Positions 1 to 11,900 of a stretch of DNA of 64,000 nt are shown here, one piece after another. The notes under the pieces were generated by a model. The model saw nothing but the letters and a program-made list of their open reading frames with translations, had not been told where the DNA came from and ran no database searches. The first letter of the stretch is position 1; each line of letters starts with the position of its first letter. The position numbers were made by a program, and so were the translations under genes. Source of the DNA: Xestospongia bergquistia (Eukaryota; Porifera; Demospongiae; Haplosclerida; Petrosiidae); the NCBI GenBank assembly GCA_963965975.1, contig OZ014418.1, positions 2,492,775 to 2,556,774 on the forward strand, given 5' to 3'.

Positions 1-700
1 AGTAAAAACAAAACGAAACAAATGCATTCCTTCAACTTAATCATAAAGCGTAATTTTTATGTGATTTTATAAACATCTATACATACAATTACACTGCACT
101 CACTTCTTCTAGTGTATATATTGTAATTGCACATATATAAATTATGAAAATGCACATATTAGTATCTTACTTGATTAAATTTGATGTGTAAAATATGCAA
201 AGTGATTACATATGTCAAACCTCCTTTAATATATCATATTGAAATTGAAACAAAATTCTTAATTAATTACTTTTCCAGATTAAAAATTAAATATAATAGC
301 GACATTTGTTTCGGAGCAGTTGTAGACATGATGAAGAGATGGGTACTTTGATTGTTTTGTTCCAAGATTTTGCAGTAATTTTCTTGTGAAATTGTCAATC
401 TGCTATAACTTTGAGGTTAGAAATCACTTCAACATTAAGGTCTATAGATCCAGGATCCTAATCCCTAAGCCCTATATTTTCAGGATGATCAAGACCCCAA
501 TGATATCCTTCTGTGTGAGTGTGACAGAGATAATATTGTAACCAAATAAATTAAATGATTGATCTTAAAGTTCTAGTGTCTAAGTATGTCAGAATAAAAG
601 GACAAAAATATGTCTAACCAACTATAGTTGTCCGTTTGTATCGAGGCTAGTCACGTGACAGCACGTACATCTAAGTTATTGGCTACACCCATGTTTTAAA
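1..700. other. AT-rich flank, no gene seen
   Basis: No open frame or splice-supported exon could be recognised. The stretch ends at the start codon of the CINP-like gene and presumably holds its promoter, but no specific element can be named. Confidence 0.5.
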
Positions 701-1474
701 ATGGCTCAGAAGGACAATGTTAGTCTGTCAAGAGATACTACAATTATACTGAGCGAATCATCTCAGTATCAGCAAACATATAGAAGAGTCAAAGACTGTT
801 GTGCTCATCTCTATAACTTGACACAAAGCTGGTCCTCATTGAATAGTATAGCCTTTGATACAGCTAGTAAGTTAATGAACAGTCTTATTGAAGAACAATA
901 TGTGGTGGAGTCTGATAGTCATGTATTGAGTGATATGTCAGAATTAAAGAAAAGATTGGAAGGGAAAATTGTGGAACAACATGAAACGTTACACACTGAT
1001 TTATGTAACATTCTATTGCAAATGGTAGGGCTATAATTTTTGATGTATTGTTACTTTAGTGATTTGTTAGGATATGATAGTCACAAACCTTGGCTTGGTA
1101 TCAAAGAATTTACAAAGTTCATCAGAATTACTAGCACTTCAGGGAGTGGAAGATATACCTTTATTAAATACCTTATCAATCACATATTTTGGTAAGTTCA
1201 TGTTAAATTGTTTATGAAGTCAATAAATGTTTTATGACGAAATAAAACTATGATTATATATCTTTACCTACTAGCTGAATGTGCCAGTCATCTTTATCAA
1301 TCATACAGTGAAGAACAACATCTTCGCAAAGTTATTTGTGATGATATTTTTAGTATCAAAGACAAGGACACAATGATTGTATATCTTTCTTGTTGGTTAC
1401 ATAAACCTTGTATTAGTGATGAAGTAGAAATGAAACTTGAGAGCTTACTAATTGACATTGGATTACAAGAATGA
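701..1474 (+). CDS. CDK2-interacting protein (CINP) homologue, three exons
   Basis: Exons 701-1024, 1107-1191 and 1275-1474 join in phase (0, then 1) to a 202-residue protein; human CINP has about 212. CINP is a small nuclear coiled-coil protein that links CDK2/CDC7 and replication-checkpoint factors, so a nuclear role is inferred from the family. The match is clearest near residues 28-60 (RRVKDCCAHLYNLTQSW, then a helix with LNSIAFDTASKL) and near the C-terminus (YLSCWLHKP followed by LESLLIDIG), which mirrors the family's YLSxWLHxP...LESMLLETG. The middle is predicted helical. The start has A at -3 and G at +4. It is the only copy in the window with both ends intact; broken copies lie at 7338, 42719 and 49617. 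The alternative is an unrelated coiled-coil protein, but the C-terminal match makes that unlikely. Confidence 0.8.
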
Positions 1475-1558
1475 ATTTATTTGCTTATTATTTAAAAATT
1501 AAATTACTTTTCACTTAAGAAATAGTTTAACAATATTTTCCAACTTGTTATATATATG

Positions 1559-1578
1559 TGTGTGTGTGTGTATGATAT

Positions 1579-1626
<48 letters not shown>
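1559..1626. repeat. TG/TA microsatellite
   Basis: A short (TG)n run is followed by about 50 nt of (TA)n just downstream of the CINP-like gene. Related TA/TG tracts lie next to the CINP fragments at 7525-7627 and 43525-43620, so the tract travelled with the duplicated unit. Confidence 0.9.
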
Positions 1627-1629
<3 letters not shown>

Positions 1630-1639
1630 GTGGCCATAC

Positions 1640-2478
1640 CCGCACAATGTTTTAATGACAATAATGTATACATTTGTGTTACCTGGTTGGGAAAATATGT
1701 AATTTGTGCATAAAAATGAATAACAAAAATCACAAATGTACTAATCTGCTAATATTATGTTCTTCTGTAAATTTCAAAGAATAAAAGTAGCCTTTTCAGT
1801 ATTTCCAGATAATACTGTTAACAAAAGTCTTATGTGGACAAACAATTATACATGCCATTAAGAGATAAACAGTCTATACAGAAGATTAGTAGTATAACAT
1901 TAATGGTAACATTTAGATAATATAACAGCATTTTCACTATCAATAACATTTAACAATGTACATAAGAGTAACACAAACATCAATGTCAAATCATCTGATG
2001 TCAATGGTTTGTAGAGTAGCCATATTTACAATATTTTGATAAGTGAAGTTTACTGGTCATCTCTGATGAGACATATACATATATAAATAATGTGATCAAC
2101 TAGTCCTTGTCAATCATAATCTGATAGTTATAATAAATACATATCAATTCAACATCGACAAAACAGTGTATGTCAAGAACTTATTAAGGAGTCACTTTAC
2201 CAATCATTTGCTACACAACAATTGTTTTACAAAAAATTATCAAAAGTAAAAACACTGACTAATTGTCTCTTAATTAGTTTATTGTAAGAAATTATATTTT
2301 ACTTTTTTGAAAATCAATTATATATAAATTGACATTGTTATATAGCCAACTATATATAGTTTATAAAGAACTAATTTTACAGGTTATGAGAGGACATCAT
2401 GTTTGTGGTTTAATTTATGTACAGTGGAATGATCAGTTAAGTACATTGTAAGTTACCTGTTTAGTTGTATGTAGTCAT
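1640..2478. other. Conserved SMAD 5' flank, no coding exon
   Basis: No exon could be supported. The block is repeated with scattered substitutions and indels upstream of the other SMAD copies (for example 7860-8790, 17700-18660 and 43860-44550), so it is part of the duplicated unit and probably contains promoter and 5'-UTR sequence. Confidence 0.6.
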
Positions 2479-2498
2479 GTCTGATGAGGCCACGCCTG
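2479..2498 (+). promoter_or_regulatory. Invariant 20-bp element upstream of every SMAD copy
   Basis: The 20-mer gtctgatgaggccacgcctg occurs without a mismatch upstream of all seven SMAD genes: 2479, 8795, 18665, 27133, 44553, 50019 and 54324. It lies roughly 75-125 nt before the first coding ATG, while the flanks carry substitutions and indels. It combines a GTCTG half-site of the Smad-box type with a GC-rich CCACGCC core of the KLF/Sp type. It is followed about 70 nt later by a conserved tttag/GG, a plausible 5'-UTR 3' splice site. The regulatory role is inferred. Confidence 0.45.
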
Positions 2499-2585
2499 CC
2501 TTACATAGACCAGCACTTACTTAAATAAAATTATAATCTGTTTGTTCATTTAGGGACGTATCCAGCCACGACGACCTTTTAAGCA

Positions 2586-5500
2586 ATGGCGTCTGTGAGT
2601 ATGCGGAAGCCAATAGCTAAACGACTTTTGTCTTATATTAAAAGTACTTCTGAAGACGACAAAGCTAATAAAGTCATCAAGACTATCATTAAAAAATTAA
2701 TCATCAGAGATCAACTAGAACTGGAAAAGGCTCTTGTATGTCAGGGTAAAGAAGCCACTTCGTGTGTTGTTCTTTATCAATCCTCTGAAAATCAAAAGTA
2801 AGAAAAACTATGGTCAATTTTCGTCTCTTTTAATATCTGATTATTTTGACACAATCAAGCAAACTATGTGACCACACTTACACAGCTCACGTCAAGCTAG
2901 TCTTGTGTCTCCAGCCCCTCCTATTAATTTAAGGGATGGACTGGCTATAGAAAACTAATGTCAACCATAGACTATCATGAGATTAGTGTAACTGATCTCT
3001 TTATTCAATTTGGATATCTGCGTCTATTAGTGTTTAGTGTAACTGACACATTAGTACAATATATGTTGTAGTATATAGTATACCACTAGTTTTGTGAACC
3101 AGAGCCAGTTCCTATGACCAAAGATGGATGGGGAAGGGTCTAGGGATTTGTAGTAGAACAACATTGTTTCATGTTTTGTTTTGATCAAATTACAATGCAT
3201 TACAACAAATTAGGCATTTCTATATAAATGTGATGTTTATCATCATAATAATATATTATGTAAGAGGTACAACATATTGTTTTGTTACTCTATGAAGTTT
3301 CATGCTCCTCCCTCCTTGTGATGCTAGTATATAGCAGCATTAATATGAATACGAGAAGACAATATATTCTACAGCATAGCAAATGATCAAAGTGTTGATC
3401 ATTATGTCACATAACTACAGTACATGTTATCTATAAAATAAGAACTACTTTACAAGTACTGCATAGGTCATCAAACATGAACTAGAGAAGCTGTCAAAAT
3501 GGTAAACAGAAATTGGACACATTAGCCTGTAGTACAATCATTTGTTGATTCATGACTTCACTAACAAAAACAATAGTCACAGTTAAAATTAAATGCCACT
3601 TTTAAAAAGTACTAATATTATTTTGATGACAAACTGTTCAGTAATTTCACTGTTGTTATATTATTTGTATACATATTTACAGTTTGAATTAAGGAACATG
3701 TTTGATATACTTTATACAATGTCCATATCTATAGACAGAGTATTTTCTGTTGTTTACTGTTTCTAACTGTTTATATGCTTGTTGTGTTGTTATGATATTT
3801 TTTATAGGATTGGTGTACCTCTCTTTACCTCTTGCCGTGTATGGAGATGGCCTGATTTACAGCACCACTCTCATCTAACTGCAATAAGCAGTTGTAAGTT
3901 ACCTTATGGAAGCAAGAAGAACTATGTTTGCATTAATCCTTACCATTATGAGCTATCAGGTAATGTGTGATTATCTGATTCTCTATGTTTCTTGTCTCAG
4001 TACCATGGTGTGATGACAGTGTTGAAGTGATAGAATGCATTAAAACATGAGATTTTGTTACTATAAGTTAGAAGATAAACATGTGTGTAGAAATGAAGAT
4101 TGACACTGCCATTATATCATTTAGTCTTGTAAATAATAGTGAATACAAAACACAATTAAAATACATTCAGATAAGTAATGCTGTAGCTAAAGAGAACAAC
4201 AGTTTAGAAATACTTGAATGGTGACAGTAATGACTATAAGTTAGGCAGAAAGATATATCAGAATTATGAAAGCTTATAATTAGAAACTAGATGAGTATCA
4301 CTATTGAGGAGGTGACTAAAATAGCAGAAAAGACAATGTCAACTGTACTTAGGGAAATTCATATGCTACAAATTTTGCCTTGTCTAGCAAACAAGCACAA
4401 AGTGTTCTGATATTGGATGATTGAGATTAAATTTTTGAAAAATGGTCTTTCAGAATTCCATTCAAATCAAAAGATTCTTTTCAAATAATAATTATTGTCA
4501 TGATGTTATAAGCTAGTTACTGAATATTACAAACATGATAGTAAAACTTTTATCATCAAGCAAACTCCCTTATACACAAGAACCTAGCCATAGAATATTA
4601 TGTAAAGTGACTTCAAATTAATTATATCATTACTGTTGATATATTTTAAATAGTGAAAGTACCTAATTCTACTTATATTTGTAAATCATAGTAGTAGCCA
4701 TTGCTACACATGTAGTACCCAGCATTCTGAATTATGTTGAGTATATAATTATGTATAACATTGGTATGATTATGGAATAAATAAACTAGATGAAAAACAA
4801 ATTAAATATTTTTTATTTTATATAGATGTCCCTCATCAATATCCAACTGCTGTCCCTCCTTCTCTCCATGAAGGTAAGTTGTCATGACGATAATATCAAG
4901 CATATTAAATATTATTATTTATTTTATATAGATGTCTCTCCATTTTGTTCACCAACTAAATTAACACCCATTGACCATGATAATCAACAATATCCAACTG
5001 CTGTCCCTCCTTCTCTCTATCAAGGTAAGTTGTCATGACGATAATATCAAGCATATTAAATATTATTTTTATTTTATATAGATCTCCCTCCATTTTGTTC
5101 ACCACCTAAATTAACACCCATTGACCATGATAATCATCAATATCCAACTGCTGTCCCTCCTACTCTCTATCAAGGTAAGTTGTCATGACGATAACATCAA
5201 GCATATGAGTACTCTAATAGTCTAAGTGGTGACTAAGTGTTATCACTAGTACTGTTAGTTTGTAAAGGATTATTTTCACTGTTTCTTTTCACAAGGCTCT
5301 CCTGCACCCTATGCTTCATCTGCATTATGTGGGTCGTCAGTGACAACATCAGAAGTACCATTACCTTGTAAGTCCTTGTTGTTACTATATTTTAATTTCT
5401 AATTTTCTTTTAGTAAGCTGTTCACAAATTTTCACGTCTGAGCCTGAAGTTTGGTGTTTTGTCAATTATTATGAACTAAATACTCAAATTGGTGACACTT

Positions 5501-6039
5501 TTAAAACTAGTAACTCTACATTCACTATTGATGGATATACTTCTCCAATTTCTAAAGATCAATATTGTCTTGGCGGTATTTCCAATATCAAACGTGATGA
5601 AGTAACTATAAAGACTAGACGCTACATTGGAAATGGGCTTCATATATTTAAAACTGACAGTAATGTCTACGTTGAGTGCTTGAGTAATTATAGCATTTTT
5701 GTTCAGTCACCTAGTAGTAATATTCGTAATGGTTTAGTTCCTATGGCAGTGACTAAAGTTATTCCTGGAACCTGCTTAGATTTATTTGATTATAAAGACT
5801 TTGCTAATCGTCTAGAAGAAGCTGTTCATTTACAAAATAATGAAGATATTGATCGACTTTATCATTACTGTATTATTAGGATTAGTTTTGTGAAGGGTTG
5901 GGGAGCTGAGTATCGTCGGCCTTTCATCACTAGCGCTCCATGCTGGGTTGAAGTCCATTTAAAAGGTCCTTCTCTTTGGATAGATAACGTAGTCCGATGT
6001 ATGGGTGTGCCTCAAGGTATTGCCCACTCAGACAGTTAA
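2586..6039 (+). CDS. SMAD A, R-Smad (SMAD2/3-like), seven exons
   Basis: Coding exons are 2586-2797, 3808-3959, 4826-4873, 4932-5024, 5082-5174, 5296-5367 and 5414-6039. All introns are GT-AG and the phases agree, giving 431 residues (human SMAD3 has 425). R-Smads are phosphorylated by TGF-beta-family receptors, pair with a co-Smad and act on nuclear DNA. MH1 (about 8-121) shows WRWPDL and CINPYHYEL and keeps the Cys-Cys-Cys-His zinc ligands. The linker (122-223) is Pro/Ser-rich. MH2 (about 235-431) shows WCFVNYYELNTQIGDTF, SNYSIFVQSPSSN and the L3 loop KGWGAEYRR. The C-terminus HSDS keeps the last two serines of SSxS. The DNA-contacting beta-hairpin of MH1 is about five residues shorter than in SMAD3. 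An AATAAA lies at 6059, twenty bases after the stop. Confidence 0.9.
4826..5174 (+). repeat. Duplicated linker-exon cassettes of SMAD A
   Basis: One 48-nt exon and two 93-nt exons, all phase 1-1, are separated by near-identical 57-58-nt introns, so one cassette repeats every 150-151 bp. The 48-nt exon is a 93-nt exon with 45 internal nt deleted, which removes the SPxxxSPTK part and keeps the QYPTAVPP part. Because each cassette is symmetrical, gains and losses never disturb the frame. Confidence 0.9.
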
Positions 6040-7337
6040 CTTATTATTTCCAATCTTTAATAAACATTGATATAACCTGAACTGTTACTTTTATTGCACT
6101 ATTTATCATATTATGGCTCTCCTCTTTTATTTCATTTATCTCATTAAAACAGATTTATTAGAGTTGCAGTGGTTCCTGTCATTTATAATGTTATAAACGT
6201 TGAATGATATTGCTGTTCACAACAGATGAAACCTCTTTACATAGACTAATGTCAGGGGTTGTCACTGTAGCCAGAGCTTGGATTATATTTTGAATATAAT
6301 TAATTCTTCAGTTGTAAATATTCACAACTCAATTAAATTTATCACCAGTATGTACTTAGCATGTATCAAATATGCCTCTACATAATATGCAGCATATTAT
6401 GTACAATGTTTTTAATGTTAGTTTTTCCAAAAACTAGATTACATATGATGTTTGATAGGCAATTCGATTTTTATTGTAAACTGTTTGGATAGTTCATACT
6501 ATTAGTCACAGGACTGGCTAATACTTTTTGTAACAGTTATAAACAAACATCCTTCAAACATTCAAACAAATTCTAAATGTCATAATTTTGTATTTTAAAA
6601 TATACAAATCAGTTTATTAATGTTTATTTATATAAAAGAGTTGATGTGTACTATTGTATTAATTATTATATAGTTGAAAGTAAAACTGCAATTTTTATTG
6701 ACTACATAAAAAAGTGAATATATAAATTGATACATCACTAAACAAGTAATTCTAAGATATGATGACAATCCACCAACATCTTCTGAGGAGTGTTCAGTTG
6801 TATTTGTAATTTCATCATTGCCTGTACTAATAGATCAATACAAAGCACTATATGGATATGTTATTGCTTCTGTATTTTTGGGAACAAAGTCTGATATTTC
6901 CCCTAATATTGCTGAAAAAGTGTTGCTATTATCCTTGATGAATGAACTTTATTTTTTGTAATGATAATAAGTGATAATATATCATTTATGTGATAATATT
7001 AATTTATGGTTACTTAGTGGAAGGTGGAGTAGTATGGTCAACTAAAAGAAACACAAAGACTATAACAGAGTTATAGATTCTAAGAAACATAATACTTTTA
7101 AATGTGTGTGCGTTCATTTGTATATTCTATTATTCTATTCATCCATTGTATTTGTAATAAGAGTTTGAGTGTTATACCTTCATTTTCTACAATTTTAAAA
7201 AATAACAAAGAAATGTTAGTTGTGCTCCTCTTGTATTCAATCATATCATATTAATAACTCCCTATAGACCTACAATAATATCAGATATATAATTTGTAAG
7301 TAGTCTGGGACAGAGGTAATAATGAAAGGAAGTCAAT
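6040..7337. other. SMAD A 3' flank with an unassigned exon-like fragment
   Basis: About 6600-6750 matches the 3' end of the receptor pseudogenes found elsewhere in the window. Positions 6761-6960 hold an open + frame ending in a stop (it contains LPVLIDQYKALYGYVIAS), and the same fragment recurs at 53175-53373. I do not recognise the protein; it is probably a remnant of another gene carried with the duplications. The remainder is AT-rich with nothing recognisable. Confidence 0.45.
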
Positions 7338-7524
7338 TAGCCTTTGATACAGCTAGTAAGTTAATGAACAGTCTTATTGAAGAACAATATGTGGTGGAGT
7401 CTGATAGTCATGTATTGAGTGATATGTCAGAATTAAAGAAAAGATTGGAAGGGAAAATTGTGGAACAACATGAAACGTTACACACTGATTTATGTAACAT
7501 TCTATTGCAAATGGTAGGGCTATA
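7338..7524 (+). pseudogene. CINP exon 1 fragment
   Basis: This is nearly identical to part of CINP exon 1 (from the FDTASKL region to the exon's donor). It lacks the first 50 or so codons and exons 2-3, and it runs into a TA/CA microsatellite. It marks the CINP position in the duplicated unit ahead of SMAD B. Confidence 0.85.
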
Positions 7525-7630
7525 TATACATATATATATATATATATCTATACATATTTATACATATACATATATACATATATATGCATATACATATACA
7601 CACACACACATATATATATATATATAAGTG
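7525..7630. repeat. TA/CA/TACA microsatellite
   Basis: A mixed (TA)n, (CATA)n and (CA)n tract follows the CINP fragment directly. Confidence 0.9.
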
Positions 7631-7639
7631 AAGTTTGGT

Positions 7640-8794
7640 TCTAACAATAAATAGGGGTGAATATTTGAGAATTGTGGCCATACCCACACAATGTTTTAAT
7701 GACAATAATGTATTCATTTGTGTTACCTGGTTGGGAAAATATGTAATTTGTGTGTATAAAAGTACAGATTATAAATAGTTTGATTGATTGATTAAGTAAA
7801 ACAATAAACTCACTGCATAAAAATGAATAACAAAAATCACAAATGTACTAATCTGCTAATATTATGATCTTCTGTAAATTTCAAAGAAGCCTTTACAATA
7901 TTTCCAGATAATACTGTTAACAATATTGGAACATGACTGTTTACATAAGACATTAATTAATCTATTACATAATGTTATTTAGAGGTGATAATTGTTTTTT
8001 TTGAAATTCTTCCAGAAATTTATGGTTGCTAGAAACTGTCTTTTATAATCTGACTGATTTTTGTACCTATTATGTGTGTCTCTCTCTGATCATTACTAAA
8101 AGAAACAATTGTCTTATGCAGACAAAAACAATAGTACATACCATTAAGAGATAAACAGTCTATACAGAAGATTAGTAGTATAACATTAATGGTAACATTT
8201 AGATAATATAACAGCATTTTCACTATCAATAACATTTAACAATGTACATAAGAGTAACACAAACATCAATGTCAAATCATCTGGTGTCAATGGTTTGTAG
8301 AGTAGCCATATTTATAATATTTTGATAAGTGAAAATTACTGGTCATCTCTGATGAGACATATACATATATAAATAATGTGATCAACTAGTCCTTGTCGAT
8401 CATAATATGATAGTTATAATAAATATATATCAATTCAACATTGACAAAGCAGTGTATGTCAAGTACTTATTAAGGAGTCACTTTACGAATCATTTGCTAC
8501 ACAACAATTGTTTTACAAAAAATTATCAAAAGTAAAAACACTGACTAATTGTCTCTTAATTAGTTTATTGTAAGAAATTATGTTTTACTTTTTTGAAAAT
8601 AAATTATATATGAATTAACATTGTTATATAGCCAACTATACATAGTTTCTAAAGAACTAATTTTACAGGTTATGAGAGGACATTATATTTGATCATAAAT
8701 ATTATATGACTGTGGTTTAATTCATGTACAGTGGAATGATCAGCTAAGTACATTGTAAGTTACCTGTTTAGTTGTATGTAGTCAGGTGACTCAG
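7640..8794. other. SMAD B 5' flank, no gene seen
   Basis: This is paralogous to 1640-2478 with several indels. It contains no supported exon. Confidence 0.55.
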
Positions 8795-8916
8795 GTCTGA
8801 TGAGGCCACGCCTGTATTATGTAGAGCAGCACTTACTTAAATGAAATTATAATCTGTTTGTTAATTTAGGGACGTATCTAGCCACGTCGACCTTTTAAGC
8901 AATTCCGTCTGTGAGT

Positions 8917-11900
8917 ATGTCGATGCCAATAACTAAACGACTTTTGTCTCATATTAAAGTCACTTCTGAACATGACCAAGTTAATAAACTTGTCAAGATT
9001 ATCTTATATCGTTTAACTGAAGAAGATCAACTAGAACTGGAAAAAGCTCTTGTATGTCAGGGTAAAGAAGCCACTTCGTGTGTTGTTCTTTATCAATCCT
9101 CTGACAATCAAAAGTAAGAAAAACTATGGTCAATTTTTGTCTCTTTTAATATCTGATTATTTTGACACAATCAAGCAAACTATGTGACCACACTTACACA
9201 GCTCATGTCAAGCTAATCTTGTGTCTCCAGCCCCTCCTATTAGTTTAAGAGATGGACTGGCAATAGAAAACTAATGTCAACCATAGACTATCATGAGATT
9301 AGTGTAACTGAACTGTTTATTCAATTTGGATATCTTGGTCTATTAGTGTTTAGTGTAACTGACACATTAGTACAATATATGTTGTAGTATATAGTATACC
9401 ACTAGTTTTGTGAACCAGAGCCAGTTCCTATGACCAAAGATGGATGGGGAAGGGTCTAGGGATTTGTAAGAGAATAACATATTTGTTTTGATCAAATTAC
9501 AATTCATCACAACAAATTAGGTATTTCTATGTAAATATGATGTGTATCATCATAATGATATATTATGTAAGAGGTACAACATATTGTTTTGTTACTCTAT
9601 GAAGTTTCATTCTCCTCCCTCCTTGTGATGCTAGTATATAGCAGCATTAATATGAGAAGACAATATAGTCTACAGCAAATGATCAAAGTGTTGATCATTA
9701 TGTCACATAACTACAGTACATGTGATCTATAAAATTGAGTTCCAAAACATAAGAACTACTTTACAAGTACTGCCAGAAAAAAATAAGCATAGGCCATCAA
9801 ACATGAACTAGAGAAACTGTCAAAATGATAATAACAGAAATTGGACACATAGCCTGTAGTACAATCATTTGTTGATTCATGACTTCACTAACAAAAACAA
9901 TAGTCACAGTTAAAATTAAAATGCCACTTTTAAAAAGTACTAATATTATTTTGATGACAAACTGTTCAGTAATTTCACTGTTGTTATATTATTTGTATAC
10001 ATATTTACAGTTTGAATTTAGGAACATGTTTGATATACTTTATACAATGTCCATATCTATTGACAGAGTATTTCCTGTTGTTTACTGTTTGCAATTGTTT
10101 ATATGCTTGTAGTGTTGTTATGATATTTTTATAGGATTGGTGTACCTCTCTGTACCTCTTGCCGCGTATGGAGATGGCCTGATTTACAGCACCACTCTCA
10201 TCTAACTGCAATAAGCAGTTGTAAGTTTCCTTATGGACGCAAGGGGAACTATGTTTGCATTAATCCTTACCATTATGAGCTATCAGGTAATGTGTGATTA
10301 TTCTGATTCTCTATGTTTCTTGTCTCAGTACCATGGTGTGATGACAGTGTTGAAGTGATAGAATGCATTAAAACATAGGATTTTGTACTATAAGTTAGAA
10401 GATAAACATGTGTGTAGAAATGAAGATTGACACTGCCATTATATCACTTAGTCCTGTAAATAATAGTGAATACAAAACACAATTAAAATACATTCAGATA
10501 AGTAATGCTGTTAGTTAAAGACAACAACAATTTAGAAATGCTTGAATAGTGACAGTAATGACTATAAGTTAGGCAGAAAGATATATCAGGTTAAAGTGAA
10601 TTATGAGAGCTTATAATTACAAACTAGATGAGTATCACTATTGAGGAGGTGACTAAAATAGCAAAAAAAGACAATGTCAACTGCATTTAGGGAAATTCAT
10701 ATGCTACAAAGTTTGCCATGTCTAGCAAACAAGCACAAAATGTTCTGATATTGGATGATTGAGATTAAATTTTTGAAAAAATGTTAAAAAACAAAAGTCT
10801 TTCTGCCTAACTTATACAAATGATGACACATATAATAACAGTTAGTAATGAAGCAGAATTCCATTCAAATCAAAAGATTCTTTTCAAATAATAATTGTTG
10901 TCATGATGTTATAAGCTAGTTACTGAATATTACAAACATGATAGTAAAACTTTTATCATCAAGCAAACTCCTTTATACACAAGAACCTAGCCATAGAATA
11001 TTATGTAAAGTGACTTCAAATTAATTATATCATTACTGTTGATATATTTTAAATAGTGAAAGTAGGTAATTCTGCTTATATTTGTAAATCATAGTCAAAG
11101 CCATTGCTACACATGTAGTACCAAGCATTATGAATTATGTTGAGTATATAATTATGTATAACATTGGTATAAATAAACTAGATGATAAACAAATTAAATA
11201 TTATTTTTTATTTTATATAGATGTCCCTCAACAATATCCAACTGCTGTCCCTTCTACTCTCCATCAAGGTAAGTTGTCATGACAATAATATCAAGCATAT
11301 TAAATATTATTTTTTATTTTATATAGATGTCTCTCCATTTTGTTCACCAACTAAATTAACACACATTGACCATGATAATCATCAATATCCAACTGCTGTC
11401 CCTCCTTCTCTCCATCAAGGTAAGTTGTCATGACGATAATATCAAGCATATTAAATATTATTTTTTATTTTATATAGATGTCTCTCCATTTTATTCACCA
11501 ACTAAATTAACACACATTGACAATGATAATCATCAATATCCAACTGCTGTCCCTCCTTCTCTCTATCAAGGTAAGTTGTCATGACGATAATATCAAGCAT
11601 ATTAAATATTATTTTTTATTTTATATAGATGTCTCTCCATTTTGTTCACCACCTAAATTAATACGCATTGACCATGATAATCATCAATATCCAACTGCTG
11701 TCCCTCCTACTCTCTATCAAGGTAAGTTGTCATGACGATAACATCAAGTATATGAGTACTCTAATTGTCTGAGTGGTGATTAAGTGTTATCACTAGTACT
11801 GTTAGGTTATAAAGGATTATTTACACTGTTTCTTTTCACAAGGCTCTCCTGCACCCTATGCTTCATCTGCATTATGTGGGTCGTCAGTGACATCATCAGA

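Noticed and set aside
1548-1733. Minus-strand frame rich in IYIYIY
   Set aside because: It is a translation of a (TA)n microsatellite. The same applies to frames at 7520, 37722, 37914 and 43474.
4990-5020. Canonical PPxY (Smurf/Nedd4-binding) motif in the linker
   Set aside because: The sequence is PPSLY or PPTLY with one residue too many between PP and Y, so it does not fit PPxY. A relaxed interaction cannot be excluded.
4826-5038. Linker region frames starting MSLINIQLLSLLL, MTMIIINIQ and similar
   Set aside because: They read through exon plus intron in a different frame from the spliced protein. The phase 1 reading (DVPHQYPTAVPP) is the one consistent with MH1 and MH2.
9879-10112. 77-codon frame in SMAD B intron 1
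   Set aside because: It is not conserved as an open frame in the other copies and lies wholly within an intron.
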